A stretch of 64,000 bases of DNA from Ophioceras dolichostomum (taxonomy: Eukaryota; Ascomycota; Sordariomycetes; Magnaporthales; Ophioceraceae): NCBI GenBank assembly GCA_003049485.1, contig PYST01000109.1, positions 42,950 through 106,949 on the forward strand, in the 5' to 3' direction. Positions 1 to 10,910 of this stretch are shown here, piece after piece; within the stretch, counting starts at the first letter, position 1; every line of letters begins with the position of its first letter. A model generated the notes under the pieces. The model saw only the letters and a list, made by a program, of their open reading frames with translations, made no database searches and was not told the origin of the DNA. The position numbers and the translations under genes are program-made.

Positions 1-79
1 GGGCTTTGATGGCCACAAAGAATTGTGATGTTGGCTTCTGAGCAGCTCGTAGAGTCATCTGGATGACTCGTGGAGGCAT
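1..79 (-). CDS. possible 5' end of a gene running off the window start
   Basis: Read leftwards from an ATG at position 79, the frame stays open for 26 codons to the window edge. The peptide begins MPPRVIQMTLRAAQKP and is rich in Arg, Lys and Ala with no acidic residue, which resembles a mitochondrial presequence. The start has an A at -3. That is all the support there is: the stretch is too short for a family assignment and could be chance. If real, its promoter shares the 80-2546 region with the glycogen synthase gene. Confidence 0.2.
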   Translation of the reverse strand, partial: MPPRVIQMTLRAAQKPTSQFFVAIKA

Positions 80-2546
80 TGTAAGATAATGGATTGTCCA
101 TCTCAATGTCGAGATTTCCTTTCAGTGATAAAAGGCACAGCCGAAAGTCGTTGGTCGCAAGCGGCTTAGGGCAGTCTTGGGCTTGCCCCCGAGCGCGAGC
201 TGCTCTCTGCTCGTTCGCTGGGCAGAATGATATCTTGGAAGAGAGTGGGCTCGCTGGAAGCTTTCGACGCAAAGAAAAGTTCAATGGCTTGATAGCCGAA
301 GAGCCTCGGGGATGGCAGAGACTTCGCTCTTAGCGCTCAGCGACGGCGAGGGCCGGTCCGAGAAGGCCGCGTATCCTGCCTTGACGGGCGGTATGGCAGG
401 TCTGTCAAGCAGTCGAACCCTGAACAAAGACGAACGACAAGACTCAGACACCACCAACTCTGTAGACTGTCCTGACTGTCCATCAACATGAACGACTCAT
501 CAGAGATCTACCGAGAACATCAATAACCTAGACTCACTCGAGTAAGCCCCAGACGTCGTGGCACTGTTCCCCCGCAGCGAACCCCAGTTTGGAGTAGATT
601 GCGCCGTCTAAAACATGGCTTGCCAACTTGCTTGGTGGCTTGCTTGGCTTCCTCGTTGTACTTCGGCGATGAATGAGACAACTCGCTCGATCGCCTCCTC
701 CAAAATGGCGCTAGATAACGGCCGCTTGAAGCCACATGTCTACTATTGTGCTACCCATATTGGCTTCCCTTTGATGGCGATGGTGATCATAGGTTCGCAT
801 TAAGCCTCGCCGTTGAACGTCAGCTTGCAGCGACCATTGGGAGCGACCCCGCAGCAGTGTCGTCATATCTGACTGACTAAGCTAGAGCTTCCCGATGCGG
901 AGTACTTGACGGGTACATGGCGAAGTCAAGAGGGATGCGGCAACTTCCCACCAGTGAGGGAAGATGGACATGCACATGGCCACAAGGGTGATGTTGAGCC
1001 GATCTAGACCGAGAAAAAAATTTCTCGATGGAAGTAAAGGACGGGATAAAATGGAAAAGCAACCCGTCCGCCCCATCGACCGGACACGCCGCAATGGGAT
1101 CGGGATGCCATTGGAGGAAGAAGGACGCATATGAAAAAAGAAATAGACTGTTGGGATGCGATCCGAGGGTAAATTGTTCAACAAAATTGTCCCTGGCAGC
1201 TCTAGCGAGCCTTAACTGGATGCCGAAGTCGGCGGCGGCAGAGAGACGCCAGTGACATGAAATTAGAGGTCAATCTTCCTCTCGATCAGAGTCGCCGAGG
1301 AGAAGAACCATTGGGCAAACTCTTCGAGCAGAAAATGTGGTTGAAGTTTTTGAAGCTTGTGTTATTAGTTTTTTGAATATCGATCATAGGACGACGATGA
1401 TGTTTCCCCGGGAATGGGACCGAGAGAGAAAAAAACAAAGATCGGACGGACAGAAAAACAAGAGGGAGGAATTCGAGATTCCCGCACCACCCATCGGTCC
1501 TTGATCTCTCTTCTGTGCTGTTGGACATGGTACCCATGAGGTACCCGCCCACTGTCCCGCCCAGCCCTCCAACACCTCAGTGGCACAGTGCCGCAGGCGC
1601 CTCTCCAAGTTGGGTGCACGCACTGCATGCAATGGGTGTTAGAGTGGGCTAGCGTTAGCTCTCCTCCCCCAAGCTTGCTGTTGTTGCTCTGGGGATCCCT
1701 GCAAGAACCAAGAATTGACAAACGACTGGTCGATCTCCTCCAATGTCAATTGCCCAACCACCACCAAAAGACTGCAGCACCAACAGCAGCGAGCCTGGAA
1801 CATCGACCACATTGGATGATCATATCCACCTCTCTCGCCGTCCCCGGTTACTGAACCTTTACTACTTTCTCTTCATCTATCCCACCCAACAGCTTCCTTT
1901 TCACTCCTCCCCCACCTTTTATCAACCTGACTTGTCTGTCCCTGCATCTTCAAAAGCTGTTCTTGCTCGTGCTTAATTCTCTTATTTTGCGTTGTTTTGT
2001 GCTTGGACTCGCACGCCTCACTGTGTGTATCCCCTCGTTCTGGGTTTCAACAACAAAACCTTGTATTACTCTTATACCCAGCAGACAACAGTCGCTTCAG
2101 AACGACCTTATCGCAGAGCAGCAATCTTTTCCAGCCTACATGCTTTGATTTGCTTCTCGCCAAAGCTTTGTTTTCTCTACCGGCTGAGAAGCTCCTTTAA
2201 TATCTTCCCCTGGCAATAATCACCAAGACTCCCCCGAGACCGCAGTGAGTACGCCTCATAAACCCGCGAACAGCGTTTGCGCAGCTCTAGAGGTAGTCTT
2301 GGTGTCCCGCCTGTCGAACCTCCAACCGAGCCGTTACCACTACCTCCCAAATCCATCCTCTTCGAAAACGCAAACCCTTAGCTTGTCCTCCGCAAGCTTT
2401 TGCAGCCTCCCTTGCCTGCCTACCAACCTACCTCGAAAAGAAGCCTCCTCGGGGAGCAGCAGAGGAAGAGGAAGAAGAAAAAGAACAAGCAGTCGCTGTT
2501 ATCGTACTCGCGGTAACTGATGTCTTTCGCATACAGTACTTCCAAG
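80..2546. other. intergenic region and 5' leader of glycogen synthase
   Basis: No convincing coding sequence is visible here on either strand. From about 1840 to 2500 the + strand is pyrimidine-rich, as is usual for leaders of highly expressed fungal genes. A plausible 5'-UTR intron runs from a GTGAGT donor at 2245 to an ACAG acceptor at 2536, ten bases before the glycogen synthase ATG, with a TAACTGAT branch-like sequence close to the acceptor. This intron is inferred from signals only. Confidence 0.4.
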
Positions 2547-5154
2547 ATGGCCTCCGAGGGCGGAGAGCAGCGCGAGCCTCGGGAGGTCAGACAGCACATT
2601 CTTTTTGAGATCGCTACTGAAGTTGCGCATCGCGGTATGCTTGCTTATCCCCACACAGACACTCCTTGCCTGCTTGCCCTGGGCCCAAGTATTCGCTAAC
2701 ACGCTCTGTCACAAATAGTTGGCGGTATCTACTCCGTGATCAAGTCCAAGGCCCCGGTAACAACAGCCGAATATGGCGAGCGATACACTCTAATTGGTCC
2801 CTGGAACCACCAGTCGGTACGCACTCCTACGCACGCTCTCCATTACTATTCGAGGAAGACACGGCGACTCTTCCACGAATATTCTACATATATGATAGCA
2901 GAAACTGACGTTTGGGCCTGGGGGTAAAATTGCGGTTTCTTTGTGTTGTGTAGGCTGCTGTTGAAGTCGAAGAACTCGAGCCAACAACTCCCGAACTGGC
3001 TGCCACTATCCAGGCGATGCGAGATCGCGGAATTGGCATGCTGTACGGACGCTGGCTGATCGAGGGCGCCCCCCGAGTATTGCTCATTGACACGAAGACT
3101 GCCTACCAGTTTATGGATGAGTGGAAAACGGACCTTTGGAACGTGGCCTCGATACCCTCGCCCCCTGGAGACGACGAGACCAACGAAGCCATTGTGTTTG
3201 GATACCTGGTCGCCTGGTTCCTTGGAGAGGTGAGCTCTATTCCCTTGTCTCCAGTCTTCGCCCTCCATGAGTTGCTAAGGTCTCCCCCTGGTTTGTCTCG
3301 CGCTCTCTTTGTTCGTCTTGCTGACTGCTGCTTCCAACCTCTCTCTCTCCAGTTCGTCTGCCACGAGAAGAAGAAGGCCGTGATCGCGCACTTCCACGAA
3401 TGGTTAGCCGGCGTGGCTCTGCCACTGACCAAGAAGCGGCGTATCGACGTAACGACGATATTCACAACCCACGCGACTCTCCTGGGAAGGTATCTCTGCG
3501 CGGGCTCCGTCGACTTCTACAACAACCTGCAGTGGTTCGACGTGGATTCCGAGGCGGGCAAGAGGGGGATCTACCACCGCTATTGCATCGAACGCGCCGC
3601 AGCTCACTCCTGCGATGTCTTCACCACCGTCTCGCACATCACCGCGTACGAGAGCGAGCACCTGCTCAAGCGCAAGCCCGACGGCGTGCTGCCCAACGGG
3701 CTCAACGTGACCAAGTTCTCCGCTATGCACGAGTTCCAGAACCTGCACCAGCAGTCCAAGGAGAAGATCCACGACTTCGTCCGCGGCCACTTCTACGGGC
3801 ACTACGACTTCGAGCCGGAGAACACCCTGTACTTCTTCACGGCGGGCCGCTACGAGTTCCGCAACAAGGGCGTCGACATGTTCATCGAGTCCCTCGCGCG
3901 GCTCAACCACCGCCTCAAGTCCTCGGGCAGCAAGACCACCGTCGTGGCCTTCATCATCATGCCGGCCCAAACCTCGTCCCTGACGGTCGAGGCGCTCAAG
4001 GGCCAGGCCGTGATCAAGTCGCTGCGCGACACGACCGACATCATCGAGAAGAGCATCGGCCGCCGCATCTTCGAGCGCTCGCTCAAGTGGCACGACGGCG
4101 ACCCGCTCCCGGACGAGAAGGAGATCTTCACCAGCCAGGACCGCGTCCTGCTCCGCCGCCGGCTCTTCGCCATGAAGCGCCATAGCCTGCCTCCCATCGT
4201 GACCCACAACATGGTGAACGACGCCGAGGACCCCATCCTCAACCAGATCCGGCGCGTGCAGCTCTTCAACCACCCCACCGACCGCGTCAAGATCGTCTTC
4301 CACCCGGAGTTCCTCAACTCCGCCAACCCCGTGCTGCCCATGGACTACGACGACTTCGTGCGCGGCACGCACCTGGGCGTCTTCTCGTCCTACTACGAGC
4401 CCTGGGGCTACACGCCCGCCGAGTGCACCGTCATGGGCGTCCCCTCCATCACGACGAACCTGTCAGGCTTCGGGTGCTACATGGAGGAGCTGATCGAGAA
4501 CAGCTCGGACTACGGCATCTACATCGTCGACCGGCGCACCAAGGGCGTGGACGACTCCGTCAACCAGCTGTCTTCGTTCATGTTCGAGTTCTGCCAGAAG
4601 TCCCGCCGCCAGCGCATCAACCAGCGCAACCGGACCGAGCGGCTCAGCGACCTGCTCGACTGGAAGCGCATGGGCATGGAGTACGTCAAGGCCCGCCAGC
4701 TGGCCCTGCGCAGGGCCTACCCCACCTCGTTCGACGGGGAGGAGGACGAGGAGGACTACATCCCCGGACCGGACCAGAAGATCTCCCGCCCGTTCTCGGT
4801 GCCGGGCTCGCCTCGCGACAGGACCGGCATGATGACTCCTGGCGACTTCGCGAGCCTGCAGGAGGGACGGGAGGGTTTGAGCACTGAGGATTATGTTGCC
4901 TGGAAGTTGCCGTAAGTTTCTCTCTTTTCTTCTTTTCTTCATCCTACCCTTCCCTTTTTTTTCTTTTTTTTTTCTTCCTTAGGTCAACTCCTCCCCCAAC
5001 AGAGATACTGGAGACTAACAAATTGCGATCTTCGTTTTTTTCTTTCTCTAGTGAGGAGGAGGACCCGGACGAGTACCCTTTCCCCCTGACCCTTCGCACC
5101 AAGCGCTCAGGCCCCACCAGCCCCCTGGACGGCGTGCACCTGAACGGCAACTAG
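2547..5154 (+). CDS. gsy1: glycogen synthase (UDP-glucose:glycogen glucosyltransferase, GT3)
   Basis: Five exons (2547-2634, 2719-2816, 2954-3229, 3353-4911, 5052-5154) give 707 residues, the usual length of fungal glycogen synthases. The enzyme adds glucose from UDP-glucose to the ends of cytosolic glycogen. The N-terminus carries the nucleotide-sugar loop GGIYSVIKSKAP (about residues 31-42). The GT3 catalytic pair E-x7-E lies in YEPWGYTPAE (E503 and E511). The Arg-rich regulatory helix SRRQRINQRNRTER (R572, R573, R575, R579, R581, R584) matches the glucose-6-phosphate and phosphorylation switch of yeast Gsy2. The tail has Ser/Thr-Pro candidate phosphosites around S636, S640 and T649. The start is the first ATG, and the frame runs straight into the family N-terminus. 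All donors and acceptors are canonical. The third intron (3230-3352) is 123 nt, a multiple of three, without a stop, so retention would insert 41 residues. Identity is secure; the start is very likely. Confidence 0.96.
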
Positions 5155-8100
5155 TGGGAGCGGCGAGTTCACAGGCGCAGGTCGTCAATCGGATGGTAAA
5201 GATCATTTCGAGCAAGCCTGTTCCAGAGGGGAGACGAGTGGATGAAGCTTGTGAGGAGGGAAAAAAAAAAAGAAATGCACGGAAAAGTTGAGTGATGGAG
5301 AGGCTGGAGGGAAAGGAGAGGATTAGGAGAATGGTCGACGAGGAAGGAAAAACGGAACGGTTTTTCTTTTCTCTTTTTCCCTTCTTTTTCTTTTGGCTGC
5401 AATATTGTACATTTTGATACTATTCTGCTTCTCTGTAAAGAATGTATTCCAGGTGGGAGAGGGATATGGGACGGGACGCGAACGGAAACGACTTAGGAAG
5501 AGGAAAGGGGAGAGGAGAGGGAGGAGGAGGAAAGGAATGGGAAAGGGGGAAAGGGAACGATACTCATTGCATGCATATTTTAGAACGAAAGCATTGTTAT
5601 AGGTTAGGCTACTAGCTAGATTGTCCGTCCGTCTTCTCTCTACTTATTCTTTTTCTACTCTTCCTCTTTTTTTTTTTACAATATTAATATTCTGTATCCC
5701 TTCACCTCCCGTCCTTCTCCCTCTAGTCCAATTGCTTCTCTTCGTCTGTACCATCTCTTCTGCTCCCTACGTACCTACAGAATTATCTCAGATGCTTCGC
5801 CGTCTCATTCTGATAGTCAGCTTCGCCAGTCCACCACAGGCTACTAGTATGCTTCTTCGTCTGCCTGTTCGTTCCCCTTGCAGACTAACCGTTGTGCAAA
5901 GTCCCGTGCCTTGCAGTTTGTCTCGAGCTTATTTGTCTCTCCCCTGGCTCCGAATCAGCATAGGCGATTTATTTCGCTTCTCGCGTAAGATAGAGGAGAT
6001 ATATATTCCGATCCGAGGTGGTAGATGGACCGTTGCGAGCTTCGGGGGCTTCTTCTCCGGCTGGGCGCGGCCGACAGCTATGCCTTTGGTGCCGGACAGC
6101 CGGGATTGTGCATGCGATTTCTTCAAACACCCAACGATGCTAATTGTTGAAGAGGATTGAGGACATCGGTATCGACAGCATTCGGCGGCAGCGAGAGATC
6201 TGCAATGTGATGTGCGCCACATCCCTTCGGAGGGAGGGAGGGGAAGATGATTCCCCGGTTCCACTACAACTGAGAACAGACAGGCAGACTGTTCCTGTAC
6301 AACCAGGGGAGGCGAGGGGAACAAAGGAGAAGCGCGGGCGAGAGCTGAGAGGGTAGGAGGCAAAGAGGCAAACTTTGATATACTACCTATCTACAGCCAC
6401 ATTGTAGGGGGCAAAGTGAGGACCGAGATGCAAACAAGCGATGCTCGCCTCCCTTTGATTCAACGAGTTTGGACTAATGCTTGTGTCCATTGTAGCAGCA
6501 ATACGGCCGAGTGCTTACCCATATGTGGTATCCCGCCTAGTACCAGTGAGCTCCCTTCTGGGGTCCAGTTCCTGCCGTACATACTGTGCCCTACAATCTC
6601 TTAGCTTTCCCCCGAAATCATTGGACGTCATTGGTAGTTGGGTGTACATCCAGGGCCTGTGGCAAGCAAACTTTGGGGGTTAAAAAAAAGGGCTGCAGCC
6701 AATGGATATTAATAGAACAACAAACAGCAAGGGAACGGGAGAGGGGAAAAGGAGAAAAAAGGCATGGCGGGCTGCAGGAATCTGGTTCTCCATTGAACGG
6801 TTTGCCGTCCGCATGCCAACTGTGCCTGTGCCTCTAACCTGCACATATCCCCTAGCGTCGAGCATATTCAGGGACTTCAAGTTGCTCTGACCTGCTTCCC
6901 CATTCGGTACCCGCCAGTCTGGGAGTCTTCCTGCCCAAACTGGTTCAGTAAAACAGACGCACATGGCGTTGAGCTAGCATGATTCAAGCGAACGAGGACA
7001 GATGTGTACAGGCGCCTGGTGCGTAAGGGACTGATCTAATTGAAATACCATCCTACTGTCTTTGAATGTTTCGATCTTCAGAGCACTGTGGTAGAAGCTG
7101 TGTCAAGCTCCAGTGGTTGATTCACACAGCCCAGCTCGCCAGCCCAAGGCAGGGCAGGGGTACGAGAGGGTCCTCCCACGGCGGGTGGGGTCGTTTTATC
7201 CCCGCAGAGCTACAGTGAGGGTCTGAAGAAGGTGGGTGACCCAATCTGGAATGATCGTCATGGTTTGGCCCTGCAACACCACCACAACCTCGCATCCAAG
7301 CTGTTGTTTCTTCATGTTGCCAGCCGTCTCCCCTCACTGCCGTGCGAGTTATTCCCCGCGCAAGGGAACGAGGAATTCATTCATTTTTGCGAAATCCCAA
7401 TCCCTTCATATCATTGTGTTCTATTCCTTCTCCCTCTCCCTCCCTCGCTCACACGTCTTTCTTTACGTGTTGCGCGCGCGCGATTTCCCCCCGCGACCCA
7501 ACCAACAGAGTTTCTCTCCTCCACGGCAAGCTACAGGCAGCACCGGCGCGCAGACCGGCGGAAGCTACGAGTTGGCTGGCTGGCTCTGGACGCGGCGGAA
7601 CGACGCGGTAGCCTGCAGCAAAAAAAGGAACGCAACGGGGATTTTTCCCTTCTCAAGTTTTGAATCGACCAGTCAAGTCTCGCGCGCTCAGTCAGCTCCA
7701 GAGGTTCTTTACGGCGGTGGTTCTTGTTGTTGTGTTCGCAGAGAGAGCAGTCGCGACCAACAACCAGCCGCACCGGCGCACGAACGCGGGCACCACCCTC
7801 TCCAGCAGTCCTCGGTCCTACTCTTCTCTTTCTTTTTAGTTCTGAAAAACGGGGCAGGGTAGGAGAAGAACAACGAGCGTGAACAAAGAAAAAAAAAGGG
7901 CGGGGGTCCCAGGTCCATTGTGTGGGCGCCGATCGACTGGACAATGCGAGTCTGATCTGAGAGGAGGCCAGGTCACACGCTTCGTTCTCGATTGTTCTCC
8001 GTTGTCCGCGCTCTCCTTTTCAACCGGCTGCACCCAAGCATCCCCTTTGAAAATTTGGGTCCCGCGCCTCCGACTGCCGGCGCGGCGCACCCTCCCTTTT

Positions 8101-8402
8101 CTCGAGGCAAGAGAGATATTCAGCCGCCTGAAACTGGACAGCCCACTACCGGACCTCGGTGACTTCAGACTAGCGACCAGCCTTATTTAGGAGGACCCTG
8201 ACCCTGCCTTCAACTTATTCCATATTTTTCTACGACGGCGTTTAATTTCTTCGCGTCCTCTCTTTCACTTTCTCCTTTCCGTCTATCTTTTTTACCCACA
8301 CACTCTTTTTTCTTTCTTTCTTTTTCTGTGCTTGTGTGCTTTTACTCCTCGGCTGCTCCGTGTGGTGGTGGTGGAACACAAGAAGAGCACAAGAACTAGA
8401 GC
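5155..8402. other. intergenic region between glycogen synthase and the F-box gene
   Basis: No gene was recognised. The first part is the 3' region of glycogen synthase, with poly-A and poly-T rich runs near 5255-5400 and 5660-5690. The last kilobase (about 7400-8400) is pyrimidine-rich and probably holds the promoter and 5' leader of the F-box gene. Open frames here have no family resemblance and overlap each other on both strands. Confidence 0.5.
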
Positions 8403-10910
8403 ATGAAGATTATCCCTTCATCTTTCGGCAAGATGAAGTTCTTCAGGAAGCACCGTGACAAGAAGAAGGGCTCGCTGTCCCCGGAGTCGGCCTACTCGAC
8501 GGCCACAATGGGCGGCGGTGGGGCCTACCGACCAGCTCCGTACGGCCCCGGACACAAGCGAGGACTCAGCGGTAGCGGCGGCAGGTATGGGAGCTTCGAC
8601 AGCTACGGCTCCCAGGGTGTGATGGGACACATGCCCCCCTCGTGGAAGTCGAGCGAGCTCCTGGCTAGCCTGCCTGACGACATCATCGACCGCATATTCA
8701 CACTGGTATGCCCTCACTCTCAGGACGAGACCTACGAGACGTGCGAGCAGTCGAGCATCGATGATGCCTGCATGCTTTGCGACCTACGCGACCTCGCCCA
8801 CTGCGTTGCCGTGTGCAAAAAGTGGAGGACACTCGCTAGAGGTCGACTGTAAGCGTACCTACACTCACGAGCTGCTCACCAGCTTCTTTATTACCTACCT
8901 TAACTTCCTGAGGTACTCTAGCATTCTCAATCAACGCAAGTCACGCTAACTTGTATGTCTCATTCCCCTTTCTCCCCTTACAGATACTACAGCATCCGCA
9001 TCGATTCGGTCCACTACTGCGAGCGCGAGTGGGTCCTCTCAGAGAAGCGCAAGCGCCGCTCGTTCTTCGACCGCAACGGACTGCCCGAGGACACGGCGCA
9101 GGCGCGGCTGAAGCTGCTCTGCCGCACGCTGCGCGACGACCCGACTCGCCTGGGCAAGCTCGTGTACTTCTTCAAGACGCCCTACATGCTGCGCGAGTCC
9201 TCGCTGGCGGACCTGGCGCGGACCATCACCGTCCTGCCCAACCTCCGCTACGTCGACCTGCCCGAGGGCATGTTCATGGACGACCCGACCTGCATGACGC
9301 TGCGGCTCGAGGTGGAGGCGCGCTGCCGAGAGCTGCGCAAGATGACGTACATGAAGGGCGCCGAGCGCAGCCTGGAAAAGGCCAGCGTTTGGCCCAATCT
9401 CGAGGTGTTGGAGCTGGTGAAGATCAAGGTCGACCCGGCCCTGCTGCGCCACGTGCTCGGGTCCCTGCGCAACCTGCGCGCCCTCAAGGTCTCCGAGACC
9501 CAGGCCTTCACCGACGACGTGCTGTCGTATTACGAGATAATGCCGCCCTTCCCGGCCCTAGAGGAGCTCATCCTCACAGACGTGCCCAACGTCACCTCGG
9601 AGGGGCTCAAGTCCTACCTCAGCGACCCCGTGGCCCGCAAGACGCTCAAGGTGCTGCACCTCACCTCGACGGGCGTGAAGGCGTGGCACCTCCAGTCGAT
9701 CCTCAGCCAGGCCACGTCGCTGTCGCACTTGACTATAGTGAGCAAGGCCGCAGCGTCGCTGCCCATGGCCGCGGGCACAACAGACATCCCGCCGCTGAGG
9801 TCGACGTCGCTCAAGACGCTCAACTACGAGATCACCGCCGCCCCCTCCGCGGGCGCCATCGCCAACAGCGTGACGCAGTCCTACTACAACTACCTCTCGG
9901 GCTCGCTACTCTCGGGCGGTCTGCCGAACCTGCGCGCCGTCTATGTGCGCGACGCGCACTTCCCAGACTCGCTCCTGGGCCTGCCCCCGCCCCCGCCGAC
10001 CTTTGCAGACTCGTTCGCCATCCGCCGGCCCTCGACGGCCGAGGGCTCGTCGTCGTCTCCGACGAGCACAAAGTTCGGCGGCGGCTCCACCAGTCTGGGC
10101 TCGCCCACCTCGGCGCGCGGCTTCTTGTCGCCCAACAACACGGGCTCGTACAGCCAACATCCCCACCACCATGCCGGTAGCAACGGGAACGGTAGTGCAA
10201 TGTACCACGGCTCGAACCCGTTCCAGGATTATCCCCCGATACAGTCACCGTCGCTCCAAGAGAGCCTCCAGGAGCCCCTCCCGCAACCCCAGAAACCCTG
10301 GGCCATCGGAGGCGGAGGCGGAGGCGGAGGCGGTGGGGGCACAGGTGGTAACGGCACAGGTCACAACCCGCGCTTCAGCAGCAACAACCCGTTCGCGGCC
10401 ATGCTGCCGGCCCAACAGATCCACAGGCTGGAGGTCTTCACTAAGGGAGACGACGAGCTGGACTGGTCGATCGTGAAGATCCGCCCCGAGGACTCATACA
10501 GCGTGCCGAACACCCGCCCCTTCGGCAGCCTCTCCACCTCCGCGGGAGGCTTAGGAATAGGCATGGGAGGAGGAGGCGTCGGAGAGCCCGCGCGCCCGCA
10601 TAGCAGCTACGGGTTGTCGTCGGAGGGCGCCGCTGCGTGGGGCGCGTCGGCCGGGGCGCGTAAGAGCGTGTTCATGGGGAATGGCGCGGGAGGGTTCCTG
10701 GCTGTTCCTGGCGCTGGTCCCGGCGGCGGTCCCGGCGGCTTCGGTGGCCCTGGAGGATTCTCTGGGGAGAGGCGTGGCAGCGGGGCTGGAATCGTCTCGC
10801 AGCGTGGAGGAGGTGGCGGCGGCGGTGGTGGTGGAGGAGGGGATGAGTGGCCGCGCCCGTCTAGTAGTGCCGGCGAGAAGAGGAGGGATCGCATTGATCT
10901 TTGGCGGTGA
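8403..10910 (+). CDS. F-box protein with leucine-rich middle region
   Basis: Two exons (8403-8848 and 8984-10910) encode 790 residues. The 135-nt intron has a GTAAGC donor, a CGCTAAC branch site and a TTACAG acceptor. Residues about 85-150 form an F-box (SSELLASLPDDIIDRIF, later CVAVCKKW), carrying an unusual Cys/Asp/Glu-rich insertion between its halves. Residues about 150-450 contain leucine-rich segments of the NLRYVDLP, NLEVLELVKI and NLRALKVSE type, expected to form a substrate-binding solenoid. The C-terminal 250 residues are low complexity, with several poly-Gly runs and Ser/Pro stretches. F-box proteins act as substrate receptors of SCF ubiquitin ligases through Skp1; the target here cannot be predicted. 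A second in-frame ATG at 8433 is an alternative start. The architecture is clear, the specific orthology is not. Confidence 0.88.

Noticed and set aside
3404..4372. 322-codon open frame antisense to glycogen synthase, and a 261-codon sense frame at 3400-4185
   Set aside because: Shadow frames caused by GC-rich third positions in the glycogen synthase exon; composition is Val/Leu/Asp or Arg/Pro-rich and has no domain.
8951..10180. 409-codon + frame overlapping the F-box gene
   Set aside because: Arg/Ala/Pro-rich shadow in the +1 frame of the true exon, which has the LRR features.
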